Made by a program: the position numbers and the translations under genes. A stretch of DNA of 40,818 nt, from the NCBI GenBank assembly GCA_945905295.1, contig CAMDPX010000042.1, positions 1 through 40,818 on the forward strand. The letters are read 5' to 3'. This stretch comes from Planctomyces sp. SH-PL62. GTDB lineage: Bacteria; Planctomycetota; Planctomycetia; Planctomycetales; Planctomycetaceae. Numbering within the stretch: position 1 is the stretch's first letter; each line of letters begins with the position of its first letter. Below the pieces are notes generated by a model. That model searched no databases. It saw only the letters and a list, made by a program, of their open reading frames with translations, and was not told the origin of the DNA. Positions 8,155-17,120 of the stretch are shown piece after piece.

Positions 8155-9384
8155 ATGACCACTCGCCGTGAATTCTTGAAGCTGTTTGGAGCCGCCAGTC
8201 TCGTGTCGTTGGGAGCGACGCCGCCGAACTTTCTCGCGCGAGCTGCCGCTGCGACGGAGGCGAAACCTGACGAACGCATTCTTGTGCTCGTGCAACTGGC
8301 CGGCGGCAACGATGGCTTGAACACCGTCGTGCCGTTTGGTCGTGCCGAGTACTACAAGGCACGGCCCGGAGTCGGTATCGGCAAAGATGCAGTCTTGAAA
8401 TTGAACGACGAACTCGGCCTGCATCCGGCGATGACCGGCTTCAAGGCGTTGTTCGATGAAGGCTGGCTGAGCGTCGTGCAGGGAGTCGGGTATCCGAACC
8501 CAGATCGGTCTCACTTCCGCTCAATGGATATCTGGCAGTCGGCCAAGCCGGAGAAGGATGACGTCAGCAGCGGGTGGCTCGGCCGAGCACTCGATTCGAC
8601 CGTTGAGCAGCATATCGGCAAGGTGCCGGGGCTGGCGTTCGGGACGGACAAGCTGCCGCTGTCGTTAGTGGCGTCGAAGATCAACGTGCCGACGGTGCGC
8701 GACGTGAAGGGCTATCAATTGCAGCTCGGTCCCGGCAACGAGTCGGCGTTGAAGGCACACAAGCAAGCGTTAGAGCGGATCGCCAGCCGCGATGCCTCGG
8801 CCGGTTCGGACCTCGACTTCTTGCGGCGCACCGCGCGCACGGCGTGGTCGAGCGCGGAGAAGCTCAAGCAAATCTCGGCCAGCTACAAGCCGGCGACGGA
8901 GTATCCCGGCAACGCGCTGGGGCAGAAGCTGCGCACCGTGGCGGAGATCATCAGCGGTGAAATGGGGACGCGGATGTTCTATGTGAATCTCGACGGCTTC
9001 GACACGCACTCACAGCAAGCGAATGCGCATCAGGCGTTGCTGACCGAGTTGTCTTCGGCGATCAGCGCGTTCGTCGGCGATCTGAAAGGGCACGGGCTTG
9101 CCGACCGCGTCCTGGTCGCGACGTTCTCCGAGTTCGGCCGCCGTGTCGCCGAGAACGGTAGCCTTGGCACCGATCACGGAGCCGCCTCGCAGATGTTCGT
9201 CGTATCGCCGAAGTGCAAAGGGGGCGTGGTTGGTGCTCATCCGAGCCTGACCGATCTCGACGACGGCGATCTGAAGTTTCACACCGATTTTCGTTCGGTG
9301 TATGCAACGCTGCTCGACCGCTGGCTGAATATCCCCAGCGAACCGGTCTTGGGGGGCGCGTTCCGCCCGGTCGAGTTCGTGTAA
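8155..9384 (+). CDS. DUF1501 family protein with Tat signal
   Basis: A 409-aa protein of the DUF1501 family, which has a sulfatase/alkaline-phosphatase-like fold and unknown substrate. It begins with a twin-arginine export signal, MTTRREFLKLFGAASLV, so it is probably exported folded. Conserved blocks are LVLVQLAGGNDGLNTVVPF, YPNPDRSHFRSMDIWQSA, YVNLDGFDTHSQQANAHQ, LVATFSEFGRRVAENGSLGTDHGAA and the C-terminal DFRSVYATLLDRWL. The start at 8155 places the Tat motif at the N-terminus; the upstream extension would be encoded by the preceding repeat. Confidence 0.94.
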   Translation: MTTRREFLKLFGAASLVSLGATPPNFLARAAAATEAKPDERILVLVQLAGGNDGLNTVVPFGRAEYYKARPGVGIGKDAVLKLNDELGLHPAMTGFKALFDEGWLSVVQGVGYPNPDRSHFRSMDIWQSAKPEKDDVSSGWLGRALDSTVEQHIGKVPGLAFGTDKLPLSLVASKINVPTVRDVKGYQLQLGPGNESALKAHKQALERIASRDASAGSDLDFLRRTARTAWSSAEKLKQISASYKPATEYPGNALGQKLRTVAEIISGEMGTRMFYVNLDGFDTHSQQANAHQALLTELSSAISAFVGDLKGHGLADRVLVATFSEFGRRVAENGSLGTDHGAASQMFVVSPKCKGGVVGAHPSLTDLDDGDLKFHTDFRSVYATLLDRWLNIPSEPVLGGAFRPVEFV

Positions 9385-9401
9385 TTCTTCGCGGCGTCAC
9401 A

Positions 9402-9477
9402 CAGGCGAGCGGGGCGGCGTCAGCCCCCCGGTGAGTTCGCCGTGAGACCGGGGGGCTGACGCCGCCCCGCTCGCCTG
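9402..9477. repeat. 31-bp perfect inverted repeat after DUF1501
   Basis: Arms 9402-9432 and 9447-9477 are perfectly complementary over 31 bases with a 14-base loop. The GC-rich stem starts 18 bases after the DUF1501 stop codon and could act as a strong terminator, although no T-run follows. Confidence 0.8.
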
Positions 9478-9500
9478 CTGCATTCAGGGTTGTAGCGATC

Positions 9501-9523
9501 GTAGCAGTCGCGCAGCGACCTGC
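9501..9523 (+). repeat. GTAG-footed hairpin
   Basis: GTAG followed by a hairpin of GCAGTCGC with GCGACCTGC (one bulge). It resembles the other GTAG-footed elements in the window. The rest of the DUF1501-kinase gap (9524-9667) shows no feature I can support. Confidence 0.5.
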
Positions 9524-9667
9524 GCGAAATGCTCAGGCGACGCCGTTTGGCGGCGGAATCATGGCCTAAGTTCTACTCGGCCTTTTCCCGTCCCATTTCT
9601 TGGGATGCGGGTGTTCGCCCCGAAGGCCGAGCAACTTCTGCCTTTCGCGAGTGAACTGGATCGCCTC

Positions 9668-12154
9668 ATGCCTGCGCTGACGACCGTCAATGAGTTTCTG
9701 GATGTCTTACAGCGTAGCCAACTGTTGAAGCCGGCGCTTTTTGAAAAGATCAACGGGCAAGTACCGACGCTGTGCGAAGGCGAACTGACGGTCAATCGTT
9801 TCGCGAGATCGTTGGTGAAGAGTCAGATCATCACGCTGAATCAAGCGCAGAAGTTGATGGGGGGGACGACCGAGGGATTTTATCTCGGCAAGTACAAGCT
9901 GCTGGATTTGCTGGGGCGTGGCGGCATGGGGAAGGTGTACCTCGCCGAGCAGATCACGATGAATCGCGTGGTCGCGTTGAAGGTGATCGGCCGGTTCGCG
10001 AAGAATCGCAGCGATACGATCGCGCGGTTCGCTCGCGAGGCGCGAGCGGTCGCGGCGCTCTCCCATCCGAACATCATCCAAGCGTTCGATTTCGACGAAG
10101 TGGACGGGGTGCCGTTCATTTGCATGGAGTACGTCGAGGGGATCGACACCGGCGAGCAGGTCGACAAATTCGGGCCGCTCGGCTGGGCGCAAGCGGCGGA
10201 CTATGGGATGCAGGCGGCACACGGACTGGAAGCGGCTCGCAAGGCGGGCTTCGTGCATCGCGACGTGAAGCCAGGCAACTTGCTGGTTGATCGCGAGGGG
10301 AACGTCAAACTGCTGGATCTCGGACTGGCGGTCGGCAAGGAAGAACGTGGCAACGGCTCGCTGACGACGGCGTTCGATCAGATCGGGACCGTGGATTACA
10401 TGGCTCCGGAACAAGCCGTGGACAGCCACAACGTCGATATTCGCGCCGACATCTATTCGTTGGGGGGCGTGTTGTACGCGTTGGTCACGGGGCGTTTGCC
10501 GTTTTCCGGAAAGACCACCGCAGAGAAGCTACTGAAGCATCAACAAACTCCGCCGCAGCCGATTCGCGAACTGGTCCCAGACATGCCAGAAGAGTTGGCG
10601 CGGGTGATTCATCAGATGCTCGAAAAGAAGCCTGAGGTTCGGCCGCAAACACCGACCGAAGTTGCTGAATTGTTGAAGCCGTTCGCTCAACGAAAGTCTC
10701 CGCCCTACGACCTCACCGCGATCAAGCACCCGCGCGAGTCATTGGCTCCGTTGCTGGGTCGCAGCCCGGAACTCAGCGAGATCAACATTCGTGGACAACT
10801 TTCTGGAATCCACTCGCCCGTGCGCGGCGGATCCAATTCGACATCGAAAGTTTCTGAGGGATCACAATCGAACGCTTCGTCGTCGAATGCCGCCACACAA
10901 GTGACGGCGAAAGGAACAGCCAGCACGATGACGGGCCTCGCTCGACCGCAGACAGGTTCCGGCACGGAGCCCGCCGTACCCGCGCAAGCAACAGTGTCGG
11001 CGGGCACGACGGTAAAGCGTCAGCCATCGGCCGTCGTCAGCAGATCGCCATCACGGGTGAAACAGAAGTCGCCGCAGTCAACCACTTTGATCATTCCCGA
11101 ACAAGAACCACCGACGAATGACGATGGCTTTTTCGCCAACCTGCCCTGCTCCCTGTCGATTCGACGACTCAAGAAAAAGAAACCGAAGCGTCAGAAATTG
11201 GACAACAAGCTGATCATCGGAGCCGGAGCGGCTGTGTTTTTAATCGGGCTGGTCGTCTGGATGATGAGTTCGGACAGCGAGACGCCGAAGTTGACCGCCA
11301 CAATCACGACCAACCCCTCGATCGACGCACCGGCAACCACGCCAGGCAAGATTCAACCAGCCACGTTGACGACCGATTCGTCTCCGCCGTCTTATGAAAA
11401 TTGGCTGGCCTTCAGCAACGAATTCAAGAACGATCCCGATTTGATTTTCTACTTCACATTCAGCGGTGCCGGCGACGGCGGCGACATCGTCCGCAGTCAG
11501 GCGGCGAAACCGAAGTACGGCTCAATGAACGCCAAGGTCTTCGGAGCCAAGTGGCAAGCGGGCCGTTTTCCCAAGAAGAAAGCTCTGCAATTCGGCGGCA
11601 ACAAATCCAATGAGTCTGTGTTGCTCGGCGATAACGATTCCAACCTGTGCAACTTCACGACGCCGTTCTCGGTTGGCGTCTGGTTCCGTGCGGATCACCT
11701 CAAGAGTGCTTATCAGGCGTTGATCACGAAGGGGGACGATTCGTGGCGACTGCAACGCAATCAAATGACCGAGAAGCTGGAGTTGGCGGCGAACAACACC
11801 TTCTGGGACGCGGCGGCCAAGAAGGCGGACCCGTCCAAAGGCAAGCAGACGACCGTCTACAGCCTGAGTTCAGTGGACGACCGCAAGTGGCATTTCGCCG
11901 TTGGGGTCTACGATCTTCAGAGCCCAAAGAAATCGCTGAATCTCTATCTGGACGGCCAGCCGGAAGGGATCGCCGAACTGGATCGCATGCAACCCTCGAA
12001 GCACGCCGTCTGCATCGGAGCGAACGCGGATCGTCTGAAAGGTTCCGATCCGCGCATCTGGAGCGGCGTGATTGATGAAGTCTTCGTGCTCAACCGCGCG
12101 TTGACCGTCAACGACGTCGCGCGGATGTACGCCGCCGGTCGGCCCGCGGAATGA
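9668..12154 (+). CDS. Membrane Ser/Thr kinase with extracytoplasmic LamG-like domain
   Basis: 828 aa from MPALTTVNEF; an ATG 21 codons upstream (9605) is also open. A short N-terminal helical segment (1-70) precedes a complete Hanks-type kinase domain (about 75-345). It has GRGGMGK (83-89), the lysine of VALKVIG (105), HRDVKPGN (D199), DLG in place of DFG (217-219) and YMAPEQ. A Ser/Thr-rich linker with many KxSP-type sites leads to one transmembrane helix (about 515-534). The C-terminal 240 residues resemble a concanavalin/LamG fold (YFTFSGAGDGG; VGVWFRADHL; GVIDEVFVLNRALTVNDV). A kinase inside with a sugar- or protein-binding sensor outside would suit signalling from the envelope. It precedes the export lipoproteins, which might be part of what it responds to; that is inference. 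Confidence 0.9.
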   Translation: MPALTTVNEFLDVLQRSQLLKPALFEKINGQVPTLCEGELTVNRFARSLVKSQIITLNQAQKLMGGTTEGFYLGKYKLLDLLGRGGMGKVYLAEQITMNRVVALKVIGRFAKNRSDTIARFAREARAVAALSHPNIIQAFDFDEVDGVPFICMEYVEGIDTGEQVDKFGPLGWAQAADYGMQAAHGLEAARKAGFVHRDVKPGNLLVDREGNVKLLDLGLAVGKEERGNGSLTTAFDQIGTVDYMAPEQAVDSHNVDIRADIYSLGGVLYALVTGRLPFSGKTTAEKLLKHQQTPPQPIRELVPDMPEELARVIHQMLEKKPEVRPQTPTEVAELLKPFAQRKSPPYDLTAIKHPRESLAPLLGRSPELSEINIRGQLSGIHSPVRGGSNSTSKVSEGSQSNASSSNAATQVTAKGTASTMTGLARPQTGSGTEPAVPAQATVSAGTTVKRQPSAVVSRSPSRVKQKSPQSTTLIIPEQEPPTNDDGFFANLPCSLSIRRLKKKKPKRQKLDNKLIIGAGAAVFLIGLVVWMMSSDSETPKLTATITTNPSIDAPATTPGKIQPATLTTDSSPPSYENWLAFSNEFKNDPDLIFYFTFSGAGDGGDIVRSQAAKPKYGSMNAKVFGAKWQAGRFPKKKALQFGGNKSNESVLLGDNDSNLCNFTTPFSVGVWFRADHLKSAYQALITKGDDSWRLQRNQMTEKLELAANNTFWDAAAKKADPSKGKQTTVYSLSSVDDRKWHFAVGVYDLQSPKKSLNLYLDGQPEGIAELDRMQPSKHAVCIGANADRLKGSDPRIWSGVIDEVFVLNRALTVNDVARMYAAGRPAE

Positions 12155-12162
12155 TCGCGCTT

Positions 12163-12234
12163 GTAGTGACCCGATTTATCGGGTCAGGATCACACGCTTG
12201 ACCCGACGCTCGACCCCATAAATGGGGTCACTAC
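12163..12234. repeat. REP pair, GTAGTGAC family (copies F and G)
   Basis: A direct element at 12163-12185 (GTAGT, stem GACCCGAT, loop TT, ATCGGGTC) faces an inverted element at 12212-12234 (stem GACCCCAT, loop TT, ATGGGGTC). GTAG lies at both outer ends, as in BIMEs. The same family flanks the transposase at 19089-19688. It starts nine bases after the kinase stop. The rest of the gap to 12416 shows no recognisable gene. Confidence 0.9.
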
Positions 12235-12416
12235 GAGCGCTGGCAGTTTTCCGCCGTTCGTGTCAGGCAATCTGGGCAAAGGCTGCGAGCGGCGCGAGGC
12301 CGGGTCGCTTCGGAATGGTTGCGAGAACCGGAAGGACCGGTCGAATCGGCAATCTCGCGTCCGATATTGGAGAGCGATGGATTGCTGCGTGAGACGGAGC
12401 TCGCGCGGTCGTTTCG

Positions 12417-12442
12417 GCCACAGGCGAGCCGCCTGTGGCTAC
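12417..12442 (-). repeat. GTAG-footed hairpin, CAGGCG stem
   Basis: A perfect 10-bp stem GCCACAGGCG/CGCCTGTGGC around AGC, followed by TAC, so on the minus strand it starts GTAG. It ends 15 bases before the GTG start of the next lipoprotein gene and could influence its translation. It is related to the hairpins at 3005-3055. Confidence 0.75.
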
Positions 12443-12457
12443 GGAAAAGGTGCGGAC

Positions 12458-13483
12458 GTGAAACTCGCAAGGATGCTGAGTGCGATCGGAGTCATGGCGG
12501 CTCTGGCGGGTTGTCGAACCTGCTGGGTCGACCGGGATGATGATCGACCGATGAAGTACGGCTCGGTCCGCGATTGCGCCAGCTACGGCTGGTTGGGCGA
12601 GTGCTTTCATCCGCACTATCACTGCGGTCCGCCCGACGGAATTCGAGATCACCTCTCCGTAAAAAAGGCGGCGGTGAAAGCGGCGAATCGGTCCCTGTCG
12701 GAACAAGACGGCGGAGGAGTCAGCCGCGACTTCAAGTACGGCTATCAGCAAGCCTACATCGACATCTCCAACGGCGGCAGCGGTGCTTTGCCGGCGATCC
12801 CTCCAGCGCGTTACTGGGCGGCTCCGTATCGCACGACCTGGGGACACAACAAAGCTCGCGACTGGTTTACCGGGTATGAAGCCGGAGCCTGCTCCGCAAA
12901 ATGTTGCATGCCTGCGAACACGCTGTCGGTGCCGACCTCGGTGTATCGCGACTGCGACAATCGGCTCGCGTCGGGCCTGGATGGCGGATCGTTCGGAGCA
13001 GCCCCGGTAATCAATGCCAACTATGGTGGGCTCGGCGGAGGTGCGGCGTATTCAACGAACCCGATGATGGCCAGTCCCTACTCGATGAACCCGTCTGGTG
13101 GCACGATGAGCGTCCCGGCAATGAATGGGCAGATGCCATTCGGCGTCTCACCCGGCGCGAGTCCCTCGCCGCAGATGATGAATCCTCCCACGATGACCGC
13201 TCCGTATTCGCAAGGCTTCCCAGGCGGCGGCTGGTCGAACGGTCCAAGTCCCACGTTGCCGAGTTACCCTGTTCCGAACACGACGATCCCCGCTCCGGCG
13301 GGTGGCGGCCATTCGATACCGATTCCCCGTAGCGAGGTCGTGAATCCGCCGGTCATTCCGATGAGCAATCAAAACCACTCGCCGCCGATGACACCGCAGC
13401 GTGGATTCTCGGCGAGCAACCCGTGGGGACGTTTCAGCGGCACAAGCGGCTTTGGATTCCAGCCGGAAGGAGCCTCACGGTGA
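12458..13483 (+). CDS. Planctomycete-type lipoprotein with Gly/Pro/Met/Asn-rich tail
   Basis: 341 aa from a GTG start at 12458, chosen because a lipoprotein signal follows at once: MKLARMLSAIG, hydrophobic core, lipobox ALAGC at Cys19. AAGG precedes it. The N-terminal half is Cys/His-rich and contains KYGYQQAYIDISNGG and PPARYWAAPYRTTWGHNKA followed by DWFTGYEAG. I associate this pattern with planctomycete hypothetical proteins encoded beside polysaccharide-export genes. The second half is low-complexity and probably disordered. Its TGA overlaps the GTG of the export gene by four bases, so the two are translationally coupled and probably work in one envelope complex. Confidence 0.72.
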   Translation: MKLARMLSAIGVMAALAGCRTCWVDRDDDRPMKYGSVRDCASYGWLGECFHPHYHCGPPDGIRDHLSVKKAAVKAANRSLSEQDGGGVSRDFKYGYQQAYIDISNGGSGALPAIPPARYWAAPYRTTWGHNKARDWFTGYEAGACSAKCCMPANTLSVPTSVYRDCDNRLASGLDGGSFGAAPVINANYGGLGGGAAYSTNPMMASPYSMNPSGGTMSVPAMNGQMPFGVSPGASPSPQMMNPPTMTAPYSQGFPGGGWSNGPSPTLPSYPVPNTTIPAPAGGGHSIPIPRSEVVNPPVIPMSNQNHSPPMTPQRGFSASNPWGRFSGTSGFGFQPEGASR

Positions 13484-15342
13484 AACCCTGCTTCTCATTT
13501 CGTAGCCAGACTCTCCGAGTCGTGAGCGATGGAAGACCCGACTCGGAGAGTCAGGCTACGTCGGACTCGTCGCTCAGACATTTCGCGCGCGCCGTTGTTT
13601 GCGGAGCGCTGACGGGAGTGCTCGGCCTTTCCGGCTGCGCGGCGTTTCGGCCGATCGACGGCGTCCCCGCGCGTTACGTGCCCGATGAAGTCAAAGCTCC
13701 GATGCGGTCGGGGAAGAAGACGATTGATCTCTCACTGCTCAGCCAAACGCAGCCGAGCGTGTATCACCTCGACGCCGGCGATGTGCTGGCGATCTCGATC
13801 GAAGGAGTCATGCCGCGCCGCGAGGGCGAACTGCCTCCGGTGAATATGTCCTTCAACGCAAACGATGAAGCCTTGCCCGCGTTGGGCTATCCGGTTCCCG
13901 TTCGAGCCGACGGCACCGTCTCGTTACCGATGCTGCATGACGCGATCTCGGTGCGCGGCATGACGATCAAGCAGGCCGAAGACGCGGTTCGCCGCGCCTA
14001 CACCGTCGACAAGAGAATTCTGCAAAGCGGCAACGAACGAGTGTGGGTCATCCTGCATCGCCCGCGGCAGTACCGAGTGCTCGTCATTCGCCAAGAGGGA
14101 GTCGAAGCCCAGACCGGGTCCGGCTTGCCGGGAGCGGTCAATCTCGGCGCGTTGAAACGAGGCACGGGCAAAGCCGTCACGCTCACGGCATACAAGAACG
14201 ACGTGCTGCACGCGCTCGCTGAAACCGGTGGCCTGCCGGGACTGGATGCCGAGAACATTATCTACGTGATTCGCAGCAAGCGACGCAGCGGCGGCGCGGC
14301 GGCGGATGGCCTGGCAACAGGCGGACCACCGAATTCCGGTTGGAGCACGACTCCTTCGCAACTCGGACTGCCTCCGCTCCCGGAGGGCGGGCACTCGTTC
14401 AGCCCGTTGCCGAATGAGTACGCTCCCAGCACGAATCCATCGCCCCTCCCCCCGACACCCGCACCGGAACCTGTGTCGCCCTCCGACTCCCAGGACGTGA
14501 CGCCCGGACCGCAGTCACGTTGGCCAGCGAGTCCCGCGAACTCCGGAGTGCAAATGGCAATACTCGGCTTTGAATCGGGCCAGTCTCCGCAGCGCGTCGT
14601 ACCGACCTCGCACTCTTCCGACGCGACACAGCATCCGAGTTACCCGATGCCGACGACAAACCTGCCCGCAGTCATGAACAACGCGCCGCAGATGGCTCCG
14701 CTGAATTCACCGGCCATGAACTGGCCGTCCGGTTTGCCGCCGATGCAAGCAACCGGCAACTGGCCGGAGATGTCCGCCGACGCTTGGATGGGTCACGCCT
14801 CAACGGGCGATCCAACTCTGGCGAACCAAGGCGTGACCAAGATTCCGGTACGCCTCGCGCCCGGTGAGCAAACACGGTTCACCGAGCGGGACATCCTGCT
14901 CGAAGATGGCGACATCGTCTTCATCGAATCGCGCGACACGGAAATCTTCTACACGGGCGGACTGCTCGGCGGCGGCCAGTACACGCTGCCCCGCGACTAC
15001 GACCTCGATGTGATGGGAGCCGTCGCCATCGCTCAAGCCGGTCGCAATAGCGGCACCGCGACTCGCGCGACGGGCGGCATCACCGCGCTCAACAACGACG
15101 TGACCATCAGCGCCAGCCAAGCCATCATCCTGCGCAAAATGCCCAACGGTTCGCAGGTGCCGATCAAGGTGGACCTGTACCGCGCTCTGCGACATCCCAA
15201 CGAGCGAGTCCTCATGCAACCCGGCGACTTCCTGCTGTTGCAGTACACGCCGTTGGAAGCGTGTGGCGCATTCTTTGAACGACATCTGCTGGAAGGTGCC
15301 CTCTTCGGAGTCGCCGCCGCTCAGTTCCAGAGCAATCGCTAA
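13480..15342 (+). CDS. Polysaccharide export lipoprotein (Wza-like, SLBB)
   Basis: 620 aa from GTG at 13480, which has a strong AAGGAG seven bases upstream and overlaps the previous stop codon. A lipoprotein signal (h-region VVCGALTGVLGL, lipobox LSGC) comes unusually late, after about 30 residues. The extra n-region is encoded by a palindromic repeat (13502-13559). The polysaccharide-export domain starts at YHLDAGDVLAISIEGV and continues through PVRADGTVSLPMLHD. An SLBB-like segment (AVTLTAYKNDVLHALAETGG) is followed by a roughly 150-residue Pro/Ser-rich insertion. A second SLBB-like segment (FYTGGLLGGGQYTLPRDYDLDVMGAVAIAQAG) ends in the family-typical PGDFLLLQYTP. It probably forms an outer-membrane exopolysaccharide channel. 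No Wzc-type partner lies in the window. Confidence 0.88.
   Translation: MKPCFSFRSQTLRVVSDGRPDSESQATSDSSLRHFARAVVCGALTGVLGLSGCAAFRPIDGVPARYVPDEVKAPMRSGKKTIDLSLLSQTQPSVYHLDAGDVLAISIEGVMPRREGELPPVNMSFNANDEALPALGYPVPVRADGTVSLPMLHDAISVRGMTIKQAEDAVRRAYTVDKRILQSGNERVWVILHRPRQYRVLVIRQEGVEAQTGSGLPGAVNLGALKRGTGKAVTLTAYKNDVLHALAETGGLPGLDAENIIYVIRSKRRSGGAAADGLATGGPPNSGWSTTPSQLGLPPLPEGGHSFSPLPNEYAPSTNPSPLPPTPAPEPVSPSDSQDVTPGPQSRWPASPANSGVQMAILGFESGQSPQRVVPTSHSSDATQHPSYPMPTTNLPAVMNNAPQMAPLNSPAMNWPSGLPPMQATGNWPEMSADAWMGHASTGDPTLANQGVTKIPVRLAPGEQTRFTERDILLEDGDIVFIESRDTEIFYTGGLLGGGQYTLPRDYDLDVMGAVAIAQAGRNSGTATRATGGITALNNDVTISASQAIILRKMPNGSQVPIKVDLYRALRHPNERVLMQPGDFLLLQYTPLEACGAFFERHLLEGALFGVAAAQFQSNR
13502..13559. 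repeat. Inverted GTAGCC/TCC-loop REP pair inside a reading frame
   Basis: GTAGCC, stem GACTC, loop TCC, GAGTC (13502 onward) faces its inverted partner ending GGCTAC at 13559. The whole element lies between the start codon and the signal-peptide core of the export lipoprotein and is translated in frame. Related elements occur at 16226-16254, 30436-30592 and 40486-40499. Confidence 0.88.
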
Positions 15343-15474
15343 CTGACCCCGCGCTGCTCAGCACGAAGCTAACCCAAACACCTGTCGAATCCGCTGCGTG
15401 ACGAGCATCTCGGCCTTCACCTTCCAGCCGGGGAGCGGGCGACTTCGCCGACGCGGGTGAGGCTGTTCTAGGGG

Positions 15475-16200
15475 TCAGTCGGCGACCGTCTCCATCGGCG
15501 TTCCGGCGGTTGTGTCTCGCCGCAGACTTGCGACAGGGCTGAGCCGCACCCAGCGGAAATGCCACAGCGTGACGAGCTTGGTTGCGGCACTCACCGTCGA
15601 AAGCAACATCAACGGCCAGCCGGTGCTCGTGCCCATCGAGATCGCGAAGGCGATCGTCGAGATGTCTTTCCAAAAGAAGAACTGGTGCAGCCGGGCCGAG
15701 ACTCCGCCGGTGCGGCCGGTCTGGCGGATCATCAACACCTGATGCAGATATCCCTGAGCCAAGATCACCGTGACGATGACGATCAGCGTTTGCGAAACCG
15801 TCCGTCCCCAATCGGTCGCGCCCGGAATCGTGACGAGTCCCAGCGGTGCTCCCACGAGCAAGATCGCGCACGCGGCAAATGCCCAACTCGCCACGCGATC
15901 TCGGCGATCTCGCACGATCTCGAACAACACGGCCAGCGTCAGCACCGACGCGGTCAGTCTCGGCCAAACGAGATAGTGGTTGAACCGTTCCAGACACATG
16001 CCGTACAGGAAGAACGAGAAGAACGCCAAAAAGCTGCTGACGAACTGATTGACCGACAACACCGCCGTCGGCCGCTCAACAGTGTCACCGTTCGCGACCG
16101 ATTGCTTCCGCTGCCAGACAAGCCCCAATTGCGCCCACAGACCACCGATGGTCAGCAGAAAGATCGCCGAACTGATCAAACCGGTGATGTGATAGCTCAT
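15475..16200 (-). CDS. Multi-pass membrane protein, possibly PQ-loop/SWEET-like
   Basis: 241 aa with about seven hydrophobic segments. The opening HITGLISSAIFLLTIGGLWAQLGLVWQRK followed by SVNQFVSSFLAFFSFFLYGM resembles PQ-loop proteins (a first helix ending in an xQ dipeptide, then a variable helix), and a second set follows from about residue 130. PQ-loop proteins move sugars, amino acids or lipids. The assignment is tentative because no exact PQ dipeptide is seen. It is the downstream partner of the nitrilase, 50 bases away on the same strand, so it might transport that enzyme's substrate or product. Confidence 0.6.
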   Translation of the reverse strand: MSYHITGLISSAIFLLTIGGLWAQLGLVWQRKQSVANGDTVERPTAVLSVNQFVSSFLAFFSFFLYGMCLERFNHYLVWPRLTASVLTLAVLFEIVRDRRDRVASWAFAACAILLVGAPLGLVTIPGATDWGRTVSQTLIVIVTVILAQGYLHQVLMIRQTGRTGGVSARLHQFFFWKDISTIAFAISMGTSTGWPLMLLSTVSAATKLVTLWHFRWVRLSPVASLRRDTTAGTPMETVAD

Positions 16201-16225
16201 GGTGTGGGTCGTCCTTGATCCCTTC

Positions 16226-16254
16226 GGCTCGTCACGCGGAGCGGTGACGGCTAC
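16226..16254 (-). repeat. GTAGCC/TCC-loop REP that supplies a stop codon
   Basis: On the minus strand: GTAGCC, then a GTCACCGC stem, TCC loop and GCG-TGAC. It has the same foot and loop as the element at 13502, with a different stem. The TAG stop of the nitrilase gene is the TAG of this GTAG foot. Confidence 0.7.
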
Positions 16255-17105
16255 GTATTCAGCGGCCTCGCGTACTCGTCACGGGCGACGGTGTCGGCAA
16301 ACAGAACCTTGGCGCAGCCGTCGGTATCGAACTTAAACATCGCTTGCGTTGCCAGGCTGATGTCGATGTCGGCGACGAGCAACTCCTCACGCTTCAATTC
16401 GGCTTGAGCATGAATGCGGCCGTCGGGAGCGACGATCATCGAACGGCAGTTTTGATGCTGCTCGTGGCACATGTTGCACGAGGCGAGCCAAACGGTGTTC
16501 TCCGCGGCGCGAGTCACCAGCATCGCGTGATGGATCGGAATCTTCCAATCGTTGGGCCGAGTCGTGTTGTTCTGCGGATGAAAGATGAGCTGAGCACCTT
16601 GGCGGACGCATTCGCGCGTGGTGTCAGCAAAGCGAAATCCCTCGAAGCAGATCACCACTCCCACACGCACGCCGCACAGGTCGAACGTCTCGAACGTCGT
16701 CCCTGGTGAGTACGCAATCGCATCCAGCGGAGTCAGCCGATTCTTGTGATGCACGCCAAGAATCTTTCCCGCCTCTGAAATCACGAGGGCCGAGTTGTAC
16801 GGCTTACCTCCGGTCGGATTCGTCTCCAGAGGTGTTTCCGTACCGAGGATGCAGGCCATGTTCAATTCGCTGCAGCGTTGCGCGATGCGACGATGCAACT
16901 CCGCCAAGCGTTGAGGCTCAACCGGCGTGTCGGGCCGAGCGATGTCTACGCGGTATCCAACGGTCTGCGTTTCTGGAAAACACACAATCCGCGCCTGGGC
17001 TTCGGCCGCTTGTTCCAGGAAACGGAAGATCGTCCGAGCATTCGTCTCGACATCATTGACCTGCCGACATTGAGCCAACGCGATTCGCAGAGATGTTTCA
17101 GCCAC
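16251..17105 (-). CDS. Carbon-nitrogen hydrolase (nitrilase superfamily)
   Basis: Cytosolic amidase/nitrilase-fold enzyme of 284 aa. The catalytic triad is visible: Glu45 in CFPETQTVGY, Lys121 in HHKNRLTP and Cys153 in VVICFEGFRF. Family members hydrolyse amides, carbamoyl groups or nitriles; the exact substrate cannot be read here. The start is GTG at 17105 with AGGTG a few bases upstream. A long GAA microsatellite lies 15 bases before the start, which is unusual. The stop codon falls in a GTAG repeat. It probably shares a transcript with the membrane protein at 15475. Confidence 0.9.
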   Translation of the reverse strand: MAETSLRIALAQCRQVNDVETNARTIFRFLEQAAEAQARIVCFPETQTVGYRVDIARPDTPVEPQRLAELHRRIAQRCSELNMACILGTETPLETNPTGGKPYNSALVISEAGKILGVHHKNRLTPLDAIAYSPGTTFETFDLCGVRVGVVICFEGFRFADTTRECVRQGAQLIFHPQNNTTRPNDWKIPIHHAMLVTRAAENTVWLASCNMCHEQHQNCRSMIVAPDGRIHAQAELKREELLVADIDISLATQAMFKFDTDGCAKVLFADTVARDEYARPLNT

Positions 17106-17120
17106 GTGGCACCTGAGCGT

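Noticed and set aside
15343-15474. Possible gene or regulatory element after the export lipoprotein
   Set aside because: No open frame with a credible start, no strong hairpin and no recognisable motif were found in this gap.
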